From positions 124,001 through 188,000 of the forward strand of contig DASVCL010000027.1 of assembly GCA_036381615.1 (NCBI GenBank): DNA of 64,000 nt. The letters run 5' to 3'. Below the pieces are notes generated by a model that was not told the origin of the DNA, did not search any database, and saw only the letters and a program-made list of their open reading frames with translations. Shown in pieces: positions 49,974-58,746 of the stretch. Position 1 is the first letter of the stretch. Every line of letters starts with the position of its first letter. This stretch comes from CALANV01 sp036381615 (GTDB lineage Bacteria > Pseudomonadota > Alphaproteobacteria > CACIAM-22H2). Made by a program: the position numbers and the translations under genes.

Positions 49974-51227
49974 TCAGGCTATCCGGCCGCCGGGCGCGGC
50001 GGGCGACGCCTGGGTAGCGACGTCCCGGGACGCGACAGGCGCGACGTGCCGGATCGGGAGCCGACGCGCCGCACAGGCCCGCCGCGCCGCAATGAAAAAG
50101 AGTCCCAGCAGGCACAGCGGCGCCACCTGGATACCCGTCGCGACAGCCAGCAGGAAAGTCGCAAGCGGCGTAAGCCACGCCAGAATCAGGATTCCGTTTT
50201 CGCCCACCAACCGACCCTGCCGGATACCCTCTGCGGCCAAAATTGCGATCGGCACCGCCAGCAGCGCGAGATCGTAGTGAAAGAGGTACGGCGACATCAG
50301 GACCGCGCCCGCGGCCAGAACCGCCCCCGCGAGATGGAGCGGCGCGCGTCCGCGCCAGACCCACGCCACCGTTCCCGCCACGACGGCCGCCACGATGATG
50401 TGGATCGCATACGCATGCGCCGCATCGAGGCCGATCGTGCGCAGGCCGACATAGACGCTCGGCATCAGGACCCACGGCAACCAGCCGTTGTCGAGCAGCG
50501 GCGCGACTTTCGGGATGTTGTCGAAGAACGCGATCCAGGGCTCGACCCCTAGCACCGCGACGCTGGCGCCGGCAAAGACGAGCGTCGTCACGCTGGCACT
50601 GCAAAAAGCCGTCCATTGTCGCCCGCATAAAAGCGCCAGCGGCACCAGCAGACCGAGCTGAGGCTTGTAGCTCAGCAACCCGAACAGAACGCCGGCCAAA
50701 GCAGGTTGCGTTTTGAGGAGCGCCAGCGCGCCGCCGAACAGCGCCGCGCTCAGAAACCCGTTCTGGCCGAGAAAGACGTTCATGAATGCCGCCGGAAATG
50801 CGAGCGCGAGCCAGGGCGCGTATGCATGGGCGGCAAGGCGCCCGATGACGATGAGATAGGCCGCCAGCGTGAGGGCCACCCATACGGCGAAAGCGGCGAA
50901 ATAGGGCAGCAGCGACAGCGGCAGCACGAAGAGCTGAAACGTCGGGGGATAGTGCCAGAGGTACAACGCCTCGCCGCCCGGCAGCGCAAATCGTTCGACC
51001 GCGAGAATGCGCACCTGGTCATAGGCCGCGGCGGGATCACCAATCCACGCCAGATACGAGGCTGACCAGAAGGCAAGGAAATCCCGCGCCATCAGCCGCT
51101 CGATGTCGTCGTAAAGATAACAGCCGAGCAGCATCGCAGCCGGGTACAACAGGAAGAAGAGGCGCCAGGCGACTTCGAAGCACCTGGTCCTGAACCCCGT
51201 CAGGTCGAGAGTTGCGCTCGCATTCAT
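49974..51227 (-). CDS. Glycosyltransferase family 87 (DUF2029-like) membrane protein
   Basis: A 417-residue integral membrane protein with roughly ten helices. Seen: D-F-L-A-F-W-S-A-S, Y-D-Q-V-R-I, Y-L-W-H-Y-P-P-T-F-Q-L-F, G-Q-N-G-F-L-S-A-A-L-F-G and Y-K-P-Q-L-G-L-L-V-P-L-A-L-L, all hallmarks of GT87 polyprenyl-linked mannosyltransferases. The glycan target is unknown. ATG 51227 is chosen. No other polysaccharide genes surround it. Confidence 0.88.
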   Translation of the reverse strand: MNASATLDLTGFRTRCFEVAWRLFFLLYPAAMLLGCYLYDDIERLMARDFLAFWSASYLAWIGDPAAAYDQVRILAVERFALPGGEALYLWHYPPTFQLFVLPLSLLPYFAAFAVWVALTLAAYLIVIGRLAAHAYAPWLALAFPAAFMNVFLGQNGFLSAALFGGALALLKTQPALAGVLFGLLSYKPQLGLLVPLALLCGRQWTAFCSASVTTLVFAGASVAVLGVEPWIAFFDNIPKVAPLLDNGWLPWVLMPSVYVGLRTIGLDAAHAYAIHIIVAAVVAGTVAWVWRGRAPLHLAGAVLAAGAVLMSPYLFHYDLALLAVPIAILAAEGIRQGRLVGENGILILAWLTPLATFLLAVATGIQVAPLCLLGLFFIAARRACAARRLPIRHVAPVASRDVATQASPAAPGGRIA

Positions 51228-51881
51228 CGCACCGCCCTCGGAAAACGGCGGATGCTACGCCGCCGCACCGCCGCCGACCTATTCAGCAATCCTGGGTAGA
51301 TCGGACGAGGATGAGCGTGCGGCCTGTTCGCCGGCACGCAATCGCAATACCGGCACCGGCCGCTTCGGATACGACGCTCGCAGCATTTCCGTGCGCAGCG
51401 AGTGATCCGGCTCTGAATCCGTCGTCGCGTTTTTCATGGGGCGTCGGCGCTGCACCGCGCCGCGACGATCCTCTGTTTACGGTATATCGGCCGCCGCGCC
51501 GTCGCTGCCGTTTGCTATTCTTCCGGCCTTACGACAGCCGTCCTGCTGATCCTTTCGTGGGCGATTCTTTCGAGTCGCCGCGCATAACGGCGCATTCCAT
51601 CGACCATTTTCGTCCGTCGGCGAAGGCGCCCCGCCTCGCGCCCCGTTCTCTTTCGGGCAGGTACTGCAAACGCGGGACGCGCGCGCTTGCCCCATACGCA
51701 AAGCTAAGCGCCGCACCGTCTCCTCGCGCATGTCGCGCGTGAGAGCGGGCGGACGCCCGACCGGCAGGCCAATCACGTCCGCCGGTCGGAGGTCCGGGCA
51801 GCGAACGGCACGGCCAATGCCGCTCGTTTCAACGGGCGCCTCGCGCGGTGCGGGGCGGCGGATCAGATAGGAGGTGTATCG
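51228..51881. other. Long intergenic region upstream of the Tad locus
   Basis: About 650 bases between the GT87 gene and the pilin gene. No frame here has family resemblance or a good SD. Presumably it contains promoters for both divergent genes, including control of the pilus operon. I saw no EcfG-type site. Confidence 0.5.
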
Positions 51882-52067
51882 ATGAATCGACTTGTTGCGC
51901 TCCTGCACGACGACTCCGGCACGGCCGTGACGGAGTGGATCGTCGCTGCGTCCATCATGGCGATCGCGGGGATCGCCACGTTCTCGCTCATCGCGGACCA
52001 AGCGAAGATCATCCTCGACGAGATCAATACCGAAGTCACGGGGCTGGCGAATAAGGTGCAGCAATAA
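51882..52067 (+). CDS. Flp-type pilin (type IVb pilin subunit)
   Basis: A 61-residue prepilin. Seen: a short leader ending D-D-S-G, then T-A-V-T-E-W-I-V-A-A-S-I-M as the start of the mature hydrophobic helix, with Glu at position +5. Typical Flp pilins have Tyr at +6 where this has Trp. The mature pilin would be about 47 residues. The SD AGGAGGTG is very strong, suited to high-level synthesis. It heads the Tad locus, separated from cpaB by a hairpin. Confidence 0.82.
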   Translation: MNRLVALLHDDSGTAVTEWIVAASIMAIAGIATFSLIADQAKIILDEINTEVTGLANKVQQ

Positions 52068-52097
52068 GAACCAGCTCCCGACAACATCCCGCCTCTC

Positions 52098-52136
52098 GCC
52101 GCGCGGGCCGATCCCCCCTCTCTCCGCCCGCGCGGC
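52098..52136 (+). terminator. Hairpin between pilin and cpaB, partial terminator or processing site
   Basis: GCCGCGCGGG (52098-52107) pairs with CCCGCGCGGC (52127-52136) across a 19-base pyrimidine-rich loop. No T run follows, so complete termination is unlikely; such hairpins can raise pilin mRNA over downstream genes. Confidence 0.5.
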
Positions 52137-52166
52137 CTTGAGGATTCACGCAAGGAACCGACGCCT

Positions 52167-52985
52167 ATGAACCTTCGCGCCATCGCCACGTTCGCCGCCG
52201 GGCTCGTGCTGTCCGCCGTCGCCGTGGTTCTCGTCGCCCGCGAGCTCAATCAGCGCGCCAGCCAGTCCGCGGCCGCAGCACCCGCGCCGTTCGAGCTCAA
52301 GCAGGTCGTCGTCGCCGCGCACGACATCCCCTTCGGCGCCGAGATCACGCGCGCCCACCTTGCGACGGCGCCCTGGGCCGCGCCGACGCTTCCCGAAGGC
52401 GCCTTCGCAAGTATCGACGAGGTCGTCGGCAGCGGCCAGGCGCATCGCGTGGCGCTGCGGCCGATGATCAAGGGCGAACCCATCCTCGCCGCGAAGGTCT
52501 CCGGCTTCGGCGGCAAGGCGACGCTTTCCACCGCGCTGCCCGAAGGCAAGCGCGCCTTCGCCGTGCGCGTGAACGACGTGAGCGGCGTCGCCGGCTTTCT
52601 GCTGCCGGGCGACCGGGTCGACGTGATCCTCACGCGGAATCCGGAAGGCCGCGGCGGCGAAGACAAGGTCTCGGACATCATCCTCCAGAACATCGTCGTG
52701 CGCGGCATCGACCAGATCACCGATACCGACCGCAACAAGCCGCAGGTCGTACGCACCGTCACACTCGAAGTGACGCCCGAGGAGGCGCAGAAGCTGGCGC
52801 TCGCCATGCAGGTAGGCCAGCTCTCGCTCGCGCTCCGCAACATTGCCGCCGTCGAGGAGAAGCGCACGCGCACGATGCGCATCCCCGACCTCGTCGGCGA
52901 GCAGCCCAGGAACACGTCGGCGCGCGCGCCCACGGTGCGGGTGCGCCGCGGCACCGAGCTCACCGTCACGCCGATCGGCGGCTGA
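52167..52985 (+). CDS. cpaB: Flp pilus assembly protein CpaB (RcpC)
   Basis: A 272-residue periplasmic protein with an N-terminal anchor helix (about 6-24), an SAF-type domain (V-V-V-A-A-H-D-I-P-F-G-A-E-I, about 45-115), and a CpaB C-terminal domain with F-A-V-R-V-N-D-V-S-G-V-A-G-F-L-L-P-G-D-R-V-D-V. It helps connect the secretin to the periplasm. It precedes the secretin gene by 25 bases. Confidence 0.93.
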   Translation: MNLRAIATFAAGLVLSAVAVVLVARELNQRASQSAAAAPAPFELKQVVVAAHDIPFGAEITRAHLATAPWAAPTLPEGAFASIDEVVGSGQAHRVALRPMIKGEPILAAKVSGFGGKATLSTALPEGKRAFAVRVNDVSGVAGFLLPGDRVDVILTRNPEGRGGEDKVSDIILQNIVVRGIDQITDTDRNKPQVVRTVTLEVTPEEAQKLALAMQVGQLSLALRNIAAVEEKRTRTMRIPDLVGEQPRNTSARAPTVRVRRGTELTVTPIGG

Positions 52986-53010
52986 GGCCCGCCCAAGGAG
53001 AGGATTACCG

Positions 53011-54459
53011 ATGTTTTGGATGAGTCTGCTTCGCCGGTTGCGGAAATCAGGACGCGCGCTCGGCGCGGCCGTGATGTTCCTGGGCCTGGGACTCGGCGCG
53101 GTCGATGCACAGCAGGTCCAGCAGGCGCCGCGCCCGCTGAACGGCGCGCGCGTGGCCACCGTCTCCCTCGCCGGCCCGGCGACGGGGCAGGTGCTGGTCC
53201 CACTCAACAAATCGCAGATCCTGCAGGTCGACCGTGCCTTCAGCGAAGTCACCGTGGGCAGCCCCGAGATCGCCGACGTGGTGCCACTCACGCGCCAGTC
53301 CGTCTACGTGCTCGGCAAGAAGCTCGGCTCGACGAACCTGATGTTCATGGGCGATCGGAACCGCCCGCTGGCCGTCGTCGACCTCGTGGTCACCCATGAC
53401 GTCGAGGGGCTGAAGCAGAAGCTGTTCGAGGTTCTCCCTGACGAGCGCATCGAGGTGCGGTCCGCCAACGAGGGGATCGTCATCTCGGGGCAGGTCAGCA
53501 GCCCCGACAAGCTCGCCCGTGCGATGGCGGTGGCGCAGCAATACGCACCCGACAAGGTCACGAACCTGCTCTCCGTCGCCGGCTCGAGCCAGGTCATGCT
53601 CGAGGTCAAATTCGCCGAGTTCGACCGCGAGGCATCCAAGGCGCTCGGCTTCAGCGTCGCCGCCGATATCGGCATCGGCGCGACCCGCTTCGCCTTCCTG
53701 AGCGGCTTTCCCGGCAGCGTGCTGGGTCAGGAAACGACACCCTTTGCCTCGGCCGCGACGCTGAACGGCGATCTCGCCACCCAGCTCGACGTGCTCGAGC
53801 GCAAGGGGCTCGTATCCGTTCTGGCCGAACCGAATCTGGTCGTGCTGTCGGGCGACTCGGCCGCATTCCTCGCCGGCGGCGAGTTTCCGATTCCGATCGC
53901 CCAGGCGCTGACCGGCGGCACCAACGCGATCACGGTCGAATTCAAGCAGTTCGGCGTCGGCCTCAATTTCACGCCGACCGTCATCGGCAAGGACCTGATC
54001 AACCTCGTCATCAAGACCGAAGTCAGCGACATCGACCGCGCGCTCACGGTGCAATCGACCTTCCCGGGCGGTGTCGTGATTCCGGGCCTGCGCGTGCGCC
54101 GCACCGAGACCACGGTCGAGGTGCGCGATGGTCAGTCCTTCGCGATTTCGGGACTCCTCCGGCAGGATTTCGCCGATACGGTCGCGCAGCTTCCCTGGCT
54201 CGGCGACCTGCCGGTCCTGGGCGCGCTGTTCCGCTCGTCCAACTACCGCCAGAAGAAGACCGAGCTCGTCGTCTTCATCACGCCCCGGCTCGTCAAGCCC
54301 GTGCCGGCCGGCACGCTCGCGATCCCGCACGACTTCGTGGCGTTGCCGAGCGAGCAGGATCTGTTCCTGGGCGGCAGGATCGATCGGTCGCGGCTTGGCA
54401 GAAGCGCCGCCGCCGGCATCGGCGGCGTCACCGGCCCGCACGGCTACGTGATCAAGTGA
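53011..54459 (+). CDS. cpaC: Tad secretin CpaC (RcpA)
   Basis: A 482-residue outer-membrane secretin. Seen: a signal helix (about 12-32), an N-terminal secretin-associated domain with Q-V-D-R-A-F-S-E-V-T-V-G-S-P-E-I-A-D-V, a BON-like part (V-I-S-G-Q-V), and the C-terminal secretin domain from about 205 with V-L-A-E-P-N-L-V-V-L-S-G, A-F-L-A-G-G-E-F-P and V-P-W-L-G-D-L-P-V-L-G-A-L-F. ATG 53011 has AAGGAGAGG upstream. Forms the pore for the pilus. Confidence 0.95.
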   Translation: MFWMSLLRRLRKSGRALGAAVMFLGLGLGAVDAQQVQQAPRPLNGARVATVSLAGPATGQVLVPLNKSQILQVDRAFSEVTVGSPEIADVVPLTRQSVYVLGKKLGSTNLMFMGDRNRPLAVVDLVVTHDVEGLKQKLFEVLPDERIEVRSANEGIVISGQVSSPDKLARAMAVAQQYAPDKVTNLLSVAGSSQVMLEVKFAEFDREASKALGFSVAADIGIGATRFAFLSGFPGSVLGQETTPFASAATLNGDLATQLDVLERKGLVSVLAEPNLVVLSGDSAAFLAGGEFPIPIAQALTGGTNAITVEFKQFGVGLNFTPTVIGKDLINLVIKTEVSDIDRALTVQSTFPGGVVIPGLRVRRTETTVEVRDGQSFAISGLLRQDFADTVAQLPWLGDLPVLGALFRSSNYRQKKTELVVFITPRLVKPVPAGTLAIPHDFVALPSEQDLFLGGRIDRSRLGRSAAAGIGGVTGPHGYVIK

Positions 54460-54481
54460 CCGACGCGAAAGGACAACGGCC

Positions 54482-54763
54482 ATGAGAACGTTGATCGTTC
54501 CCGTCCTCGCCGCCGCGGCGCTCGCGGCCTGCGCCGAGAGCCCGCCGTATCTGAGCGCGGCGGACGAGAGCTTCGGCAACGCGGTGCGCCACAACATGGC
54601 GCTGCAGGTGGTCAACCCCGACCCGCAGCCCGATCCCGGACCGATCGCGCTTGAAGGGGACCGCGCGCTCATCGCGCTCGAGCGCTATCGCACCGATCAG
54701 GTGAAGCAGCCGCGCCCGTTGCGGACGACGACCATCAACATTTTCGCCGGCAGCGGAAAGTAG
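54482..54763 (+). CDS. Small lipoprotein in Tad locus, CpaD-like position
   Basis: A 93-residue protein with a lipoprotein-type signal (A-A-A-L-A-A-C-A-E, Cys at about 18). Seen: S-F-G-N-A-V-R-H-N-M-A-L-Q-V-V-N-P-D-P and a C-terminal A-L-E-R-Y-R-T-D-Q-V. This F-G..V-R-H-N..Q-NPDP pattern recurs in small lipoproteins of alphaproteobacterial Tad loci, at the place of the larger CpaD pilotin. A secretin accessory role is inferred. Confidence 0.8.
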   Translation: MRTLIVPVLAAAALAACAESPPYLSAADESFGNAVRHNMALQVVNPDPQPDPGPIALEGDRALIALERYRTDQVKQPRPLRTTTINIFAGSGK

Positions 54764-54790
54764 GCCGGCGCGGCGCGAGGAGGTTCGATC

Positions 54791-56356
54791 ATGCCGCGAT
54801 CGAAGCCAACCCGTTCGATGCGCCGTCTGCTGCGCGACGACGGCGGCGCGGTCGTCCTCTGGGTGACCGTGGCCCTGGTGGCGTTCTTCGCCATCGGCGC
54901 GCTCGTGATCGATGGCGGGCGGCTGTTCAACATCCATACCCAGATGCAGTCCTACGCCGATCATGCGGCGCTCGCCGCTGCCGCCGAGCTCGACGGCCAC
55001 GGCGATGCGATCACGCGCGCGATCAATGCGGCGACCGGCGCCCTCGGGCCGGGGCCCATCGTCACCGACACGCAGAACTTCTCGGGCGACGGCTCCCTCG
55101 CCGTCCAGCGCCTGGTCTTCCTGTCCGCGCTCGGCTCGGGCACGGGCCCGGCCGGGACGGTGCCGGGCGACAACGTCGTGTACACCTATCCAGACGACGG
55201 CGCGCCCACGATCGAGCAATCCCGCCAGGCGCGCTTCGTCCAGGTGACGGTGGAGCCGCGCTCGGTCCTCTACGCGCTCGCGCCGGTCATGAACGTCTTC
55301 GGCGCCGGGGTCGCGTCCGCGGGCACGGCGCAGACCTTCGCGATCGCAGGCTTCACCCGCACCGCCTGCCGCTTCCCGCCGCTCATGATCTGCAATCCGA
55401 CCGAGGACACGGCAAACGGCACCTTCGATTGGGAGAGCATGAAGGGCAAGCAGATCCTGCTCAAGACCAAGGGCGGGGGCAACAGCGCGCAATGGGCGCC
55501 GGGCGATTTCGGCCTGCTCGACCTGTCCAAATACGCGACGTCGAACCTGTGTCCGAGCGGCGGCGGGGCCGCGGCCATCCGCTGCCTGCTGGGATTGCGC
55601 GATCCCGGCACGCAATGCGTCGAGCAAGGCGCCCTGGTCGATGTCGCTCCCGGCGAGCGGGAGTCGGTCCATGCCGGGCTCAACGTTCGCTTCGACATCT
55701 GGGATCCGCCGATGGGCAGCAGGATGTCGGATCCCGCCTTCGCGCCGGCCCGGAACGTCACCAAGGGCAAGGTCCAGAGCCGGCAATGCACGTCGAACAA
55801 ACTGACCGAGCTGCCCCCGGGCGATCCCGCCGACACCGACGCCTTGCCGCAGGACGACTGTTTTGCCGCCGGAAACTGCGACTTCGACAATCGCGTCGGC
55901 CGCGGCGTGTCGGAGGCCGCACTTCAGGCCTACTGGCAGAAGAACCATCCTTCCATCCCCTGGAGCGCGGTCGTGTCGCATTTCGGGCGGGTTCCCACCC
56001 GTTACGAGATCTACCGCTACGAAATCGCCAACGAGATCCCGAACAAATCGGCGCAAGGCGGCGAGAACGGCAATCCGACCTGTGCGCCGGCGCCGGTCAC
56101 CGAACCCGCCGACATGAGCCCGGTGCTCGATCGCCGCGTGCTGCTCGTCGCGATCATCAATTGCAAGGAACATGGCGTCAAAGGCAGTGCCGACAACATT
56201 CCGGTCGAATCCTTTGCCATGATGTTCCTGACCGAACCTGTCGGCGCCGATCCGAGCGATCCGCAGATTTCGGACATCTATGCCGAATTCATGGATTTCG
56301 TCGAAGCCAACGACGAGACCGGCATCCTGCACGAGCTGCCGATCCTCTACCGGTGA
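54791..56356 (+). CDS. TadG-like pilus assembly protein
   Basis: A 521-residue protein with an N-terminal Tad/TadG-like helix (D-D-G-G-A-V-V-L-W-V-T-V-A-L-V-A-F-F-A-I-G-A, about 17-38), then I-D-G-G-R-L-F and Y-A-D-H-A-A-L-A-A-A-A-E-L, as in TadG. The rest is a large extracytoplasmic domain with about eight cysteines and no clear vWA motif. The role is likely as a minor pilus component or anchor in the envelope. Confidence 0.85.
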   Translation: MPRSKPTRSMRRLLRDDGGAVVLWVTVALVAFFAIGALVIDGGRLFNIHTQMQSYADHAALAAAAELDGHGDAITRAINAATGALGPGPIVTDTQNFSGDGSLAVQRLVFLSALGSGTGPAGTVPGDNVVYTYPDDGAPTIEQSRQARFVQVTVEPRSVLYALAPVMNVFGAGVASAGTAQTFAIAGFTRTACRFPPLMICNPTEDTANGTFDWESMKGKQILLKTKGGGNSAQWAPGDFGLLDLSKYATSNLCPSGGGAAAIRCLLGLRDPGTQCVEQGALVDVAPGERESVHAGLNVRFDIWDPPMGSRMSDPAFAPARNVTKGKVQSRQCTSNKLTELPPGDPADTDALPQDDCFAAGNCDFDNRVGRGVSEAALQAYWQKNHPSIPWSAVVSHFGRVPTRYEIYRYEIANEIPNKSAQGGENGNPTCAPAPVTEPADMSPVLDRRVLLVAIINCKEHGVKGSADNIPVESFAMMFLTEPVGADPSDPQISDIYAEFMDFVEANDETGILHELPILYR

Positions 56357-56361
56357 GCGCC

Positions 56362-56919
56362 ATGGCGGGCAAACGCGCATATTCCGGTCTGCGCAGGCTG
56401 CGTTCGGTCGGATGGACGTCCGCCGACGGCGCGCCGCATGCGCCCCAACTGCCGCCGCCGCGCAGGAGCCTGCGTGCGCTCGGCGACGACCGGGGCTCGG
56501 TCGCCACCGAGTTCGTGGTGACGCTGCCCATCCTCACCATCCTCCTCTTCGGCTTCATCGGCATGGGCCAGCTGATCTGGTTCCACCACATCGTGACCAA
56601 GGGCGTGCGCGACGGCGTGCGCTACCTGAGCCGCGTGCCGTACGAGGACGGCTTCATCGCGCAGGCGAAACAGATCGCGATGACCGGCCTGCCCTCCGGC
56701 GGCACCGTTTTCCAGTTCTGGACCGATCCGGCGTCGATTCAGGTCGCGCGCGTCGAGATACCGAACGACGGCGCGTTCCGGACCCAGGGCCCGGTGCCGG
56801 TGGTGCGCATGACCGCCACGGTGCAGGTGGATCTGCCGGTCCTTGGGTACGGCCTCCTCGGCATGAGTCCGCTGGTGACCTACACCGTCGCCGACGAAGC
56901 GCGCTGGATCGGGCAGTGA
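56362..56919 (+). CDS. tadE: TadE-type pseudopilin
   Basis: A 185-residue protein. Seen: a long polar N-terminus (about 45 residues), then D-D-R-G followed by S-V-A-T-E-F-V-V-T-L-P-I-L-T-I-L-L-F-G-F, a prepilin-like cleavage and helix with Glu at +5. A soluble domain follows, with F-H-H-I-V-T-K-G-V-R-D-G. GTG 56353, overlapping the upstream stop, is an alternative start. It is followed 4 bases later by a second TadE-like gene. Confidence 0.88.
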   Translation: MAGKRAYSGLRRLRSVGWTSADGAPHAPQLPPPRRSLRALGDDRGSVATEFVVTLPILTILLFGFIGMGQLIWFHHIVTKGVRDGVRYLSRVPYEDGFIAQAKQIAMTGLPSGGTVFQFWTDPASIQVARVEIPNDGAFRTQGPVPVVRMTATVQVDLPVLGYGLLGMSPLVTYTVADEARWIGQ

Positions 56920-56923
56920 CGCC

Positions 56924-57505
56924 ATGAGATCGCTCCTTCATCTTCGCAGCGACGCACGCGCCACCGCGGTGACCGAATTCGTGATCGTCGCGCCCCTCTT
57001 CCTCGCGCTCGTTTTCGGCATTCTCGAGATCACGCTTCAGCTCTACTACGCGACCGCGGCGGAAAAGGCGGCGCAGCTCGGCGCGCGGCTCGCGGTCGTC
57101 GTCAATCCGAACGGCGCGGTGCCGGCGATCAACGACCGCGCCGATCCCGAAGACTCCGGGCTGTGGGGATTGCCGTGCTACAGGGACCCGGATCCGTGCG
57201 CGGGTTTCGGCGACGTCGTATGCACCGGGACCGCGTGCGGCGGCGGCTTCGACCTGCTGCTCGAGCGGATGCAGGCCATTCTCCCGACCATCACCGCCGC
57301 CAACGTCACCATCCGCTACAGCTACGTGCGCCTGGGATTCGCCGGCGGCCAGGCATTTCCGGCCGTGACGCTCACCTTGAGCGGCCTCACCTGGCCGGCG
57401 GGGCCGTTCGCCGCCGTGCGCGGCCTCCTGGGCGGACCCACCAAGTACGACGCGACCATGCCCGACATCACCGCCACACTGACCGGGGAAGACCTCGCGA
57501 CCTGA
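56924..57505 (+). CDS. Second TadE/TadF-like pseudopilin
   Basis: A 193-residue protein. Seen: R-S-D-A-R-A followed by T-A-V-T-E-F-V-I-V-A-P-L-F-L-A-L-V-F-G-I-L-E-I as the pilin-like helix (Ala rather than Gly at -1, Glu at +5), then Y-Y-A-T-A-A-E-K-A-A-Q-L-G-A-R and a domain with five to six cysteines. Probably TadF by position. Cleavage by the prepilin peptidase needs confirming because of the Ala at -1. Confidence 0.87.
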   Translation: MRSLLHLRSDARATAVTEFVIVAPLFLALVFGILEITLQLYYATAAEKAAQLGARLAVVVNPNGAVPAINDRADPEDSGLWGLPCYRDPDPCAGFGDVVCTGTACGGGFDLLLERMQAILPTITAANVTIRYSYVRLGFAGGQAFPAVTLTLSGLTWPAGPFAAVRGLLGGPTKYDATMPDITATLTGEDLAT

Positions 57506-57529
57506 GTCCTGGAGATGGAAGGAAAGCCG

Positions 57530-58732
57530 ATGTTTGACGGAAACCTGACCAACATCCTCGCCATCGTCCGCTCGGCCACGACTGCGCAGATCGTGACCGC
57601 CGCCGCGCAGAAGGTAGGCAACACGAACGTCTCGGCTCGCGTGGGCGAGATCAAGTCGCTCGGCGCGTACGTCATTCAGGGCGCGCAACCCGACGTGCTG
57701 ATCGCCGAGATCGATCCGGACGATCCCCAGGATTTCGCCGCGCTCTCGAGACTCGCTCGCGCGCATCGGGGGATGTGGGTGGCGGCGACGGCGCCGACCG
57801 GTTCGGTCGCGACCATGCGCCGTCTGCTGCGCGAGGGCATCGACGATTTCCTGCCGCAACCCCTCGACGAGCACGACCTCATCGACACGCTGCGCGCCGC
57901 GGCCGCGAGCCGGCGCGAGGCGGCCGGCCCGCCGGGCCGGCAGGGCAAGGTGCTCGCCTTCATGCGCGCCTCGGGCGGCGTCGGCGCGACCACGCTCGCC
58001 GTCCATACCGCGGTCGGGCTTGCGGCCGCGGAGAAAGCCAACGGACGCAGCGTCTGCCTGATCGACCTCGACGTTCAGTTCGGCAACGCGGCGCTTTCGC
58101 TCGATCTCGAGGCAACGAGCGGTCTCGTCGACATCGTCCGCGCGCCCGAGCGGCTCGACGGCACGCTGCTCAAGAGCGCCATGCTCCAGCACAAGAGCGG
58201 CCTGCATGTCCTGAGCGCGCCCGCCATTCCGATGCCGCTCGACGCCCTCTCGCCGGATACGGCCGGACGGATCCTCGAGCTCGCATGCGAAGAGTTCGAC
58301 TTCGTCGTCCTCGACATGCCCCGCGCCCTTGCCGGCTGGACCGAGGCCGTGCTTGCGGCCGTGGATTATCTCGCCATCGTCGTCCAGCTCAACGTACCCA
58401 TGCTGCGCCAGGCGCGCCGGCTTCTCGACGTCCTTCAGGAGGAAGGCCACTACGCGCTGCCGATCGGCATCGTGTGCAACCGCTATGTGCGGCGCTGGGG
58501 CGACGGCGTCGACATCAGGAACGCGGAAAAGGCCCTGGGGCGCCGAATCGACTACCTCGTCCCCAACGACTACCGGCTGGTCATGAATGCCCTCAACCAG
58601 GGCGTGCCGGTATTCGACGTCAAGCGCCGCTCGAAATTCGGCAAGCAGGTCCAGGCCTTCGCGCGCGCCGCCGTGCGCGAGATCGCGACGGTACGGCTCG
58701 CCGCGAACGCAGGCACCGCTCCGGCAGGTTGA
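57530..58732 (+). CDS. cpaE: Tad localisation ATPase CpaE (TadZ)
   Basis: A 400-residue protein with an N-terminal receiver-like domain (about 8-125) and a ParA/MinD-type ATPase domain with S-G-G-V-G-A-T-T at about 148-155. The Lys of the Walker A is replaced by Ala, as often in CpaE. Also seen: C-L-I-D-L-D-V-Q-F-G-N-A-A-L-S-L-D and F-V-V-L-D-M-P-R. It places the Tad machine at the pole in relatives. ATG 57530 follows AAGGAAAG. Confidence 0.93.
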   Translation: MFDGNLTNILAIVRSATTAQIVTAAAQKVGNTNVSARVGEIKSLGAYVIQGAQPDVLIAEIDPDDPQDFAALSRLARAHRGMWVAATAPTGSVATMRRLLREGIDDFLPQPLDEHDLIDTLRAAAASRREAAGPPGRQGKVLAFMRASGGVGATTLAVHTAVGLAAAEKANGRSVCLIDLDVQFGNAALSLDLEATSGLVDIVRAPERLDGTLLKSAMLQHKSGLHVLSAPAIPMPLDALSPDTAGRILELACEEFDFVVLDMPRALAGWTEAVLAAVDYLAIVVQLNVPMLRQARRLLDVLQEEGHYALPIGIVCNRYVRRWGDGVDIRNAEKALGRRIDYLVPNDYRLVMNALNQGVPVFDVKRRSKFGKQVQAFARAAVREIATVRLAANAGTAPAG

Positions 58733-58746
58733 GAGGAGGGATCCGC

